A stretch of DNA of 64,000 nt, from positions 186,001 through 250,000 of the forward strand of contig JAFEMH010001454.1 in assembly GCA_022495995.1 (NCBI GenBank), written 5' to 3'. The stretch is from Adenophora triphylla var. japonica (lineage: Eukaryota; Streptophyta; Magnoliopsida; Asterales; Campanulaceae). The translations under genes and the position numbers were made by a program. The first letter of the stretch is position 1. Each line of letters begins with the position of its first letter. The notes under the pieces are model-generated. The model ran no database searches and was not told the origin of the DNA. It saw nothing but the letters and a program-made list of their open reading frames with translations. Below, piece by piece: positions 55,626-64,000 of the stretch.

Positions 55626-58600
55626 AGATTCGATGACGTTTACGAATTCATCGTCTTCTGGTTGCTGAAAACCTCCCTTTTCGACCAAGGCTTCGATGAA
55701 CCTTCTCCATTCGCCTGCTAGGTCCTTATAGGGGACATTGTGCTCTAGGACCTTGGATATGTATGGATCTGAGCGTGGGCTTTGTTGCTCCTCATCCTCT
55801 GACGTATCCGGACATTGGCCACAAGTACATCTTACGAGTGACACTTCGTGGGGGCCCGTCCCCATCGGTATTTGACCCACATTTTCTGGTGGTCCTTCAT
55901 TGTAGCTTGCTGATAACCAACCATTGTGTCTGGCTTCTGTGATATCATTTCTGGCATGATTATTCCAGATTGATTCCGGATCTGGGACCTCAGTTGACTC
56001 TTCGCTCTCGTCATCATCATCGTCATTGCTGTCATCGGAATCATCTTCCCATACTACTGGGATTTCGGCTGAGAAGGAATGCCGATCAAACCCGTTAGGG
56101 GAATATGGGTGCGTGCAACCGCAGAAATTGTCATATGCCCCCATTCCGAGAAGTAATAGTTGTGACTCGGCTTCTCCTCCCAGAAACTGTGGGGGAAGAG
56201 TGAGAGGGGGCGGCACGTACTTGACTCCAGAAAGGATATAGAAGCAATCCTCCTCTTCTGATTCTTCACTTTTACAGCCCTCGAGATCATATTTGGTTTC
56301 TCCCAGAGCCAACTTGCAGAAGTGTACTAGTTCCAGATGCTCTTCAGCCTCTTTGCTGATAAACCCCAGTACAGGCGCTCGTCTGAAGCTTTCCTGCTCA
56401 ATTTTCCTTGACTGCTCTAACCATCTAGTGTAAATGGTTTTCTCATGTTTTGACCGGAACAGCCCCAACTCTTCAGTGTCAGCTTCCCCTTCCTCCGAGA
56501 AATAGCGAGCCTCATATTCTTGCAAGAAATTTCTGACATGAGACCAAGGTGGGTTGACTTGTTCATCATCTTCAAGGCTGAGGGGGAATCCGAATTCAGG
56601 ATCCTCGACAAGGTTGGCCATGGGTATTTGGGGACCTTCATCAGTTTCCGCATCTCCATAGGCATGCGAAAGTTCTCCGCTTTCAATCATGTTCACCTGG
56701 TTATGGTTTCTTGGCAGAGGGTTTTTGACTGTATTAGGCCCCTCAGGGCCTTCCAACTTTCCTTGCTCTATCAAGCCTTGGATTGCCTTTTTCAGATTAA
56801 AGCAATTATCGGTCAGATGTCCGTGGGCTTGATGAAAAGCGCAATACTTTGAAGTATCCACGGGAGCATTCGGGTTCCTGGGTTGGAAATTCTCTAAAGG
56901 CCGTAGTAATCCTTCTTTCACCAGTCCCCTGAAGATGTCGTTCAGAGGCATTCCAAAGTTTTCGAGGTTTATGGCCCGTGGTCTGGGCTCAGCTGGTTTC
57001 CTGGGAGCAAAAGGAGTTGTGTTATTACATTCCTGTCCCGCGTAGTTAATCACTTCCTTGCCTTTAGCGGGAACAGGAGCGGTGTTGGAGGTAGGAGCCC
57101 TGTATCTGTAGGCAGGTGCAGCAGCCGGCTGTTGATTGTAAGCCTTTTCTAATTTAGCCCCGGAATTGACCATTGCCCGCAAGTCTGCGTAGGGGAAGTG
57201 GCTGAGGGAAGCTCTCAGATGTGGTTTCAGGCATGACTGAAAGATGTCCAGTTGTTCTTCCTCAGAAGGAGGAGTTGCCATTTCGCAAAGCTTCAGGTTC
57301 CAACGCTTGTAAAAATCCCCGATGTTCTCGTCGGGACGCTGCACTGTTGTCTGCAGATCAACTCTATTTGTTTCCCACTCCAAATTAGCCTTATACTTTT
57401 CCGTGAAGGCACTAGTGATTTGGTCCCATGTAGCCCTGGCCTCGGGTTTTAAGCGGAAGAACCATTTTAGAGCAATGGACTTCAAAGAAAGACTGAAATA
57501 GTCAGCCAATTGCTGATTGGTACACCCTTTGGCCTTCATTGCCAGGGTATATGTATCCAGATGAGTTTTCGGGCATGCAGTCCCATCAAAGAGGTCCAGA
57601 TTGGGCATCACGAATTTGTGGGGCAGAGGAACGATGGAGTCCGGGTCCGTAGGCCGGAAGGCAGACTTCTTAGCGGTCAATTCGGCAATCTGCGCTTTCA
57701 TTTCCTTATGTTGTTCCATGAACCAGGCCAAATGAGGGTCTTGTGGTGGAACCATGGCGTTCAAGCCAGTGACTGAGCTGGAGAGAGGAGCTACCACTGG
57801 CGGCAGACTGGTGGAGGGAATGGCCGTTCCGGGGACGTAGGTGAAAACCTGTCCTTGGCCCGAATTGCCCGGGGAAGCATGAGTAGGAGCCTGGGCGAAG
57901 GGATAGAACCTTGCGGCTTGTTGTTGATTTTCAACTGGCAAAGAAGGTGAAGGCAGTCCTGATGTAGCCGGGTAGCTCGAATTTCCGGAGTGAGGCCCAT
58001 AAGTAGGCTTAAGTGCGGGCTGCTGTCCCTGGTTGTTGAATTGCATGGCTGGCTGTGGCGATGGTGTATAACTCGGGGGGTACTGTGGTTCGGGTGATTC
58101 TGATGAAACCGAGATGGAGGCTTGGTAACCCATCGAAGCCTGAGTGAGAAATGGATTTGTGAAAGTTGTGTTAGGAGCAGCTGAGCTAGCATCATTCTGA
58201 GGAGGGGCTCCTGACTGTGGCCCCGAACTAGACTGTGGGGGCATTCCAAACTGTTGTTGTGGCACTTTGAACTGTTGCTGCGAAGGCCCGGATTGATCGG
58301 TTCCAAACTGAGGTGGGATTCCAATTTGCTGTGGCATTCCGAGGTACCCCCAACCATGAGAAGACATTCCGTACTGATTTTGTCCCCACTGAGGAACTGG
58401 GAACTGGCTTGTCCCGTCAGGCTGCATGGATCCAGTGGTCTGACCCAGAGATCGAGGAGCATGGGTTCTAGTAGTAGTACCGTAGGAGGTTGGTGGTGGC
58501 ATCTTGGAGTAGTCGGGGCGACCAAGATTAGGATTAAGGTCTTCCTCTTCTTCCACGGTGAAAGTGCCATCGGGGTTAAGGCTGGCGGCCAAACCATGGC

Positions 58601-58811
58601 TCTTAATAGCCTCCATAAGGCTATTCAGCTGTGCTTCTTGTCGCACTCTCATCTGCTCGGCTAACTGATTCCACTGCTGTTCTGTTTGAGGAGTCCCAGG
58701 AGGCGGAGTGGTGTTGTCCCCATCGTTACCAACTGATGCAGACATTCTGAAACCCGGAGTCGGAACAAACGGTGAAGCTGACGATGCGCTTGACTCTTCC
58801 CAACTGATCAA
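55587..58811 (-). pseudogene. gag of element E, 1074-codon frame
   Basis: The longest open frame here. N-terminus Ser/Ala-rich (ATG at 58811 or, more conservatively, MSAS at 58745), then QLAEQMRVRQEAQLNSLMEA, a long Gln/Pro-rich stretch, the gag core (LDLFDGTACPKTHLDTYTLA ... IGDFYKRWNLKLCEM ... FQSCLKPHLRASL), module FGMPLNDIFRGLVKEGLLRP, and an intact knuckle YCAFHQAHGHLTDNC (CX2HX4HX4C). It continues about 350 residues with very acidic runs (DDSDDSNDDDDDES) and CTCGQC, up to a frameshift near 55600. Gag forms the particle and binds RNA. Since gag is intact, E could have supplied Gag recently. Confidence 0.9.
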
Positions 58812-60107
58812 ACGGTGACCCGGCGCTCGAAACCAAGCTTTGTGCGGAGCTGCGGGGGAAAGACACGAGGGTTCAGATGTCTGGGAAGGAGGGTAGGTGT
58901 TTGGGCTTTGGGCTCATGCAACATGCAGTTATTTGTTCTTGTTTACTTAAAGCATGTTTTATTAACCTAATCGGTTGGAAAATATTGCTCTTCTTTTTCG
59001 CAAACTACTCTGGATCCTGGATCAGTGGGCCCCATCACTACGTCTATAAGCCCCTCGTATTCCACCTGTATTTCGACTTCCCAGGGCGGACAGCCCCGGG
59101 CGAGGGTCCTATAGGGCAAGCGGGTCCCACCGACCGAAAAGAAAAACGATCCTAAAAGTCTGGCGGGTAATCGAGTCTTAACGAGCATTCGATGTAAATT
59201 ACGGACAAAGCTGACGACAAAATCGAGATCATGTCCGATGGCTCGACAAAAAGTCGGCATGCTTTGGACTGATAAACGTCCATAATTGATCTTGACTCGT
59301 CGTCAGTTAGGCCGTAATTAGGCATGGAATGATCGTTAATTCTTGATAACTCAGTGTCATGCTGGGAGTCAGTGTATAATTTAGGCCGTGACGGAAAACC
59401 GGCAGGACTTCGACTGATTAGGGTCCCGAAAGATATTGACTTGGTAGGCCGACTAAGGCTTGAAAGGAAAGGTCTATACACAGACAGGGCATGACACAGA
59501 CCAGACTAAAAACCAACCGGGTCTCGGACAAAGTATGTCACAGACAAGTGCATGGTCGACACGAGGCTCTATGGGATGTTTGGGTAGTCCCGTGCTTGCA
59601 CCGAGAGACGTAATAAGGTCAAACGGGCTGCTACTAGGATTTCCCCGGGTTAGGGACGTAGTGTGAAGTGTAAGGCCAAGTGCGCGTAGTGTCTTAAAAA
59701 GTATGATGCATGCAAAAAAATGATTTTTCTGAGTAAAATAGAAATTTTCATCATGTGTCTTAAAAAGTATGATGCATGCAAAAAAATGATTTTTTTTGAA
59801 AACCCTTTTTTTTTTTAAAATCTTTTTTTTTTTGAATATTTTTTTTTTGAAAGTCTTCTTTTTTTTTTTTGAAAGATTTTTTTTTTTGAAAGGAAATGAA
59901 CACATAAGCACATAAGCACATAAGCACATAATTCAAAATTCCAGTCAACGGGTCCGATAGTCAAAATTTTGACTTTTTCGAGGCGGCCAAAACAACACAA
60001 AATGTGCAAAACCAATACACACACAACAAATAATTCCAAATGCCGGGACGGAAGCTTGACCTACAAAAGTTTTTCCTTTTTTTTTTGAAATGATAAAACT
60101 TATTGAT
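58812..60107 (-). other. 5' leader of element E
   Basis: No gene. It aligns with 30816-32019 of H. Conserved block near 58970-59115; 'gtatgatgcatgcaaaaaaa' occurs twice (59701 and 59768); long T runs at 59800-59887 give false Lys-rich frames; CACATAAG is repeated four times at 59900-59930. Confidence 0.75.
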
Positions 60108-60125
60108 TCCCCAGCGGAGTCGCCA
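60108..60125 (-). other. Primer binding site of element E
   Basis: The plus strand reads TCCCCAGCGGAGTCGCCA, one base from the LTR. It ends in CCA when read as a tRNA 3' end and fits plant tRNA-Arg, the primer reported for Ogre-type elements. Confidence 0.85.
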
Positions 60126-60126
60126 C

Positions 60127-61834
60127 TGTGATGATGTGCCTATTTTTCGAAAGATTGTTTTTTCTTTGTTCTTTGAAAATCAATCGAAAAAACGGAGTCG
60201 CCACGCCATTTTTATTTTAAGGGCCAAAACTTTGAAAAATGCCCGGAATGAGAGATTTGAGTTCGGAGGTCACGTTACACGCCGGGAAGAACGTTAGTGT
60301 TCACCCGGAATACCTCGTAAAAAACGAGTCTTCCAAGCTTAAAAAAAACATTGTGTGTGTGTGTGTGTTACTTCGGCCAAAATAAATTAAAACTGAGAAA
60401 AACAAAAATTGGGAGCTCTTTATAAGACATTAAACAATTCCCATGATTTTTGGTGTGATTTTAGAGTTGAGTTTTGATACTCAAAAGATTTCTTGAAGTT
60501 GGAAATCAATTCTGCCAGAATGAAAAAGGTAGTGGACACTTGATTTTGAAATGGATTTAAGAGCTTTAAAATCTCAGAATTTGGGGAAAGTCCAAGAATG
60601 AAAGTTGTTCAAAACACCTTAAATAAGGTTTCTGCAAAAGAATTTTCCATTTGGAGATGATTTGTTGGACCAAAACCTTCTTGAAATCACAGATATGAAA
60701 TCTGGATTTCCAGAGACTGATGAACTGACCTTTAGAAAATAATTTTAAAAAAGGAGTTATACTCACGTAAAAAATATACTAAAACTATGTATGGAATTCT
60801 ACGGATGTTGGCTACAAAAAGTATTTTGTAGTCAACACCCAATTCCAAGTTTTTCTGTGTCCAAAAAATTAGACCATGGACAGAGGTCACAGAAAATTGC
60901 TACTGGACAGCAACATTCTCAAGAAGGAAAATGTGATTTAAAGGGGGTTTTGCATCCATGCTTGTCCCCATTTCCCTAGGCTTTGATTAGTGATCACTAA
61001 ACATTTTAGTGGTGATCTACTATATCAAGCCATCCTTGGGGTACATTAGGACTTTAAGCATTTCATTTGCTTGGGAAGGGGAATTTTATCCTTTTAAAGA
61101 GAAATTTTTGTAGTGAAAATGGGTTTTTAGGGTTTTGAAAATATGTTTGCAAGTAAGTAAAGACACATTGAAAAGAATGTTGATCCTTGTAGAGGATCAT
61201 CCATGGAGATGAACTTCCATGGTGGTGCTCTTGGATCTAGGGCAAGAAATGAACAAGTTACATCTTCAAAGTATGAGATGCATGCATGGATGAGAGAGAT
61301 TTAGGGTAGGGAGAAGGAGGTTATACCTATCTTCTTTTGTGTTTGTGTTTGAGACTTTGAGTTTTGAGAGTGATTAGTGAGTGAGATTTGGGAAAATGAT
61401 TGAGAAAAAGGTGGCAATTCAAGTGAATTCCCACTGTTTTCTACAAGATTTTTGCCAAGGTGCTTGCTGTGGGTGAAGTTGTTGTTCTTTTCTGTGACTG
61501 AAGGGCTCAATTTATAGCCCTCTAAAAATTATAGAGTCATCCGCGCGGATAGGAACCTCAGCGTGCATTGTTCATTAATTACAACTACAGGCTTTGGACA
61601 CAAGGAATATTTTCAAAATATTCAAACTGGTTGCTGTTTTTCAGCTTGCCAATTCGGGTTTTTTCAATTTATTTTCTTTTTTAAGATTCCTCTCTTGGTT
61701 TAACCTTAAATAGCAATCCCTAATCTACCCTTGCTTTGTTAGAAAAGTTAGGAATTGTTAGAAATGTTTGGAATGTTAGGGCTTTCGTTAATTTTCTAAC
61801 GAAAATACTAACAACTCAAATTGGAGCACTTACA
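60127..61834 (-). repeat. 5' LTR of element E
   Basis: Partner of 40416-42137. GGAGTCGCCA (60194-60203), HP1 CCGGG...CCCGG (60282-60286 with 60304-60308), a short (GT)n, TATA near 61508-61517 and palindrome ATCCGCGCGGAT (61539-61550). Right flank AGTTG is the target duplication. Confidence 0.95.
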
Positions 61835-62351
61835 AGTTGCTGCTTGGTGCTGATAGTACTGGGTTATGTTTGAGTCTGGTTGGGTCTTCAGACTTTTCTC
61901 AAGCTTAGAACTGGAATTGGCCAAGCGAGTTTCGGGGCAAGTTGTCCTATCAGATTCTCTCACTTCGGGCATTTGGATTTTGCACAGCAGAATCACTTCT
62001 TTGCTTGGTTCGACATCTTGGGTCGAGGGAGTACTGGTACTCATCATGAGATCAAGCTTTTCTTGCATTTGTTTCAGTTGCTCCATCAATATTGCCACAT
62101 GGGGGTCAATGGGAACACTCGAGTTAGTGGAACTCACAACAGGACTTTTATCGGTAGAGTGAACCACATCAGTAGACTGGTGAAACTGACAGATGAATTC
62201 ACTAAATCTGGAAAGCGGCAACGGAACACTTGAGGCATCCGGATTTTCTTTTAGCAACTCATGATCGTATTCAGGTGGGTATAGGGGTCTCAGAACATAG
62301 CCACATAGCTCAAACTGATTATGTGAAGCTGGAGCATAAAATGGCAGGTAC
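61835..62351 (-). pseudogene. gag of element F, N-terminal part (right of E)
   Basis: Minus strand, open frame. FELCGYVLRPLYPPEYDHEL and VAILMEQLKQMQEKLDLMMS (coiled) lead to CKIQMPEVRESDRTTCPETR. There the text jumps straight to NSSSKLEKSLKTQP, which in E gag lies after the gag core, so the whole core (about 450 bp) is deleted with the frame kept. The frame continues into 40415 across the E insertion. The upstream end is cut by LTR G at 62352. Confidence 0.7.
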
Positions 62352-63095
62352 TGTGAGCACCCCAACCCGGGACCTAACGCGTGTCCCGAGCTTGAGAAGC
62401 TCAAACTAAGAAAACCCATCTTAGATTTTTAAAACTTTTATTTGCCTTTACAAGAAAACCAATTCTAACTTTTCCCATAAACAAAATCAAATAATAATAT
62501 CTCCACTTGGAGGAATTTAAACAAATACTTTAATAACCATACTTGATTAATTACATTGAAAATCCTAATTAACATTGTTTGACAAAAGAGTTTTCCTTAC
62601 AACTTATAAAAGAGTAATACTTAAATATGACTCCCGACAACCCACTCATATACCTATCCTGACAAGTCCCAAAAGCAAGAGTCCAACTCTTTCCCCGGCC
62701 TCACTGGTTCAGATCACCTGTCTCAGCACAATCTAAAACAGTAAAAGGGAAGGGGTGAGAATAAATCTCAATAAGCTATTATGAATGCAGCAAGATGCCA
62801 AACAAGATGCAACACATAGCATGGTAGCACATAACACATTATGAAAGCGGTAAACACCTTACGTTACCTCATTTTACCTTTCCCGTCTGAACAATAAGTC
62901 GTACAACGTGGGAGTAAAACTCCGCTCTTTGGTGAATTGCCCCCATGCACCTTCACCACTTATAGGTCTCATACCCCAGAGATCCATATAAGAAAAATAG
63001 ATACTTATATGACCCTTTTTCAGAGTATCATATAATATCAGCGCCACTGTAAAGCTTTTGGCTTCATACAGAGCATTCCACCTAATCACCAAGTT
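62352..63095. repeat. LTR fragment G, unknown family
   Basis: Starts TGTGAGCACCCCAACCCGGG within the F gag. AT-rich with 'aggggtgagaataaatctca', text typical of plant Ty3 LTRs. Near the end 'ctgtaaagcttttggctt' and 'ctgtaaggcttttggctc' form a direct repeat (63047 and 63097). No ORF. Confidence 0.45.
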
Positions 63096-64000
63096 GCAGC
63101 GGTCTGTAAGGCTTTTGGCTCTGAAATTACCCGGGATTTCGCGCGAGCGGCGAAACGCGGTTGTCTTTCGCGGGAGGTTGGTGTCTGAGACCTCGCTTCA
63201 TGGGAAGGAACAAAATGAGGAGTCGCCACGCGGTTTTTGTATTTTGAGCCCAAACGTTGAGAAACGGCTATTGTGAAAAGGTGTCGTTTTTATTGGTAGC
63301 AAAAACTTAGGAAAAGGCTTTGAAAAAGGGGATCATTTTTATTGGCAGCAAAAACGAGTAAAAAACTTTTAGTACCAGAGATTGTTAGGTTCGGAGGTCA
63401 CGTTACGTTTCGGGTAGAGTATTACAAGATCGCCCGAAACGCCTAGCATGACGAGTCTTTCTGCCTTTCTCGAAATCGTGTGTGTTTGTGTGTGTTTTGA
63501 AATGGGGGCTTGAATGACAAGCTTAATCTTGGTTTGAATGTCAAACGTTAATTAGGTGACTTTGTTTGAAAAGACAAGCGTTTGAATGACAAACGTCGGT
63601 TTTGAGTTTGAAATGAGCGTTTGCGTGGCAAACGTCGATTTTTGAGTTTGAAATGAGCGTTTGCGTGGCAAACGTCGATTTTGAGCCGTGCGAGTCATTG
63701 TTAACGATTTTTACGGGAAAAATGCGTATTAAATGATTTTAAGTGTCAAATGGCGGCTTTCAGTTTGAAGATGAGCGTTCGGAGGCCGAACGTCATTTGC
63801 GCGTTTTGAAAGAGAGTTCGACGAACGAACTCCGGTTTTAAACCGGGCATTACATTGTTAACGATTTTTACGGGAAAAATGCGTATTAAATGATATGAGA
63901 TCAACGAATCGGGTTGCGACTCGAACTTTGAAAAGTAAATACTATCACGATCCAAACGGATCGGACTTGTAAATGACACAATTTAAAGCAGTGTCAACGG
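63096..64000 (-). repeat. LTR fragment N, Tat-type, runs past the window end
   Basis: GGAGTCGCCA (63219-63228), HP1 CGTTTCGGG...CCCGAAACG (63406-63414 with 63433-63441), GT-rich run, then hairpin repeats GCGTTTG...CAAACGTC (63570, 63608, 63657) and GCGTTCG...CGAACGTC (63775), and a duplicated 'attgttaacgatttttacgg' (63697, 63854). No ORF. Confidence 0.6.
63565..63835 (-). repeat. Hairpin repeats in LTR N
   Basis: Four units share GCGTTYG...CRAACGTC arms. Three have TTTG/CAAA; the fourth has TTCG/CGAA, so both arms changed together. A further GAGTTCG...CGAACTC follows near 63811. Confidence 0.7.

Larger units (their letters stand above)
40416..61834 (-). mobile_element. Element E: two-LTR Tat-like element, 21.4 kb with two nested solo LTRs
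   Basis: LTRs 40416-42137 and 60127-61834 start TGTGATGATG and end GCACTTACA. Flanks show AGTTG at 40411-40415 and 61835-61839. PBS at 60108-60125, polypurine tract at 42138-42150. I count roughly 55 substitutions between the LTRs, about 3 percent. Without the solo LTRs the element is about 18.7 kb. Gag, protease, C-terminal integrase and two antisense genes remain; RT and RNase H are deleted. Confidence 0.95.
33885..62351 (-). mobile_element. Element F: Tat-like element split by E and H
   Basis: From left to right: the end of its 3' LTR (33885-34113), polypurine tract, repeats, remnant of the antisense PMD gene, non-coding interior, gag C-terminus (39842-40415), then 21.4 kb of E, then gag N-terminal part (61835-62351). 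No pol is seen. E's target duplication AGTTG flanks the break and the gag frame resumes across it. Confidence 0.75.

Noticed and set aside
55587..58811. A host gene encoding a 1074-residue protein
   Set aside because: It has the gag core and knuckle and lies between an LTR/PBS leader and protease, so it is retrotransposon gag.
59474..59948. Lys/Phe-rich minus-strand frames
   Set aside because: Translations of poly-T and poly-A runs in the leader of E.
63096..64000. A full-length LTR with a defined end for N
   Set aside because: No PBS or polypurine tract is seen and it leaves the window, so its limits cannot be set.

Overview
The window is plant nuclear DNA, and nothing in it looks like a host gene. 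It is a pile of nested, mostly decayed LTR retrotransposons. Most belong to the Ty3/gypsy Tat-like group: Arg-tRNA-type primer binding sites, gag with a CHHC knuckle, protease with a DNGS-type active site, a G-patch, and extra antisense reading frames of the plant mobile domain (PMD/DUF7745) type. One copy is Ty1/copia. The PMD frames, GT-AG introns and this element mix point to an angiosperm, probably a eudicot; I cannot name the species. Letters below are my own labels.

Layout. Element A (1-11052, minus strand, cut by the window start) has an antisense DUF7745-like ORF, frameshifted pol and gag, a leader, a PBS and its 5' LTR (9335-11052). It abuts LTR fragment M (11053-11983). A 5'-truncated copia element follows (11984-16919), then a piece of an L-type LTR (16920-17345). 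Element K (plus strand, about 17346-25863) has gag but no pol; pol is replaced by non-coding DNA and a 37-39 bp tandem array before its 3' LTR. Next come LTR L (25864-26330), an inverted leader J (26330-27215), and element I (27216-29991, minus), which seems to sit inside the gag of element H (29992-33884, minus; 5' LTR at 32039-33884). H ends inside the 3' LTR of element F (33885-40415, continuing at 61835-62351, minus). F's gag is split by element E, a 21.4-kb element (40416-61834) with two LTRs and a 5-bp target duplication AGTTG. E in turn holds two solo LTRs, S1 (50216-51207, duplication CTTGG) and S2 (53047-54779, same family as the LTR of A, duplication CTAGG). The right end holds LTR fragments G and N.

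How the parts relate. E is the best-preserved element. In its own (minus) sense it reads 5' LTR, PBS, leader, gag, an acidic/Cys-rich middle region, protease, G-patch, a short RT lead-in, the C-terminal half of integrase, then (on the opposite strand) DUF7745-like and four-exon PMD genes, tandem repeats, polypurine tract and 3' LTR. RT, RNase H and the integrase N-terminus are deleted, so E could move only with help. A still carries pieces of those domains. F and K look like pol-less derivatives.

The most interesting signals are non-coding and shared between families whose sequences otherwise differ: (1) a paired-hairpin block in U5 with compensatory changes, beside a partial copy of the PBS; (2) a pseudoknot-like CTACG...CGTAG motif in ten copies; (3) GC-rich palindromes with a CGYGCG-like core, usually in pairs, next to nearly every LTR TATA box, including the copia one, with one copy before the antisense gene; (4) family-specific tandem arrays whose monomers each carry an inverted repeat.
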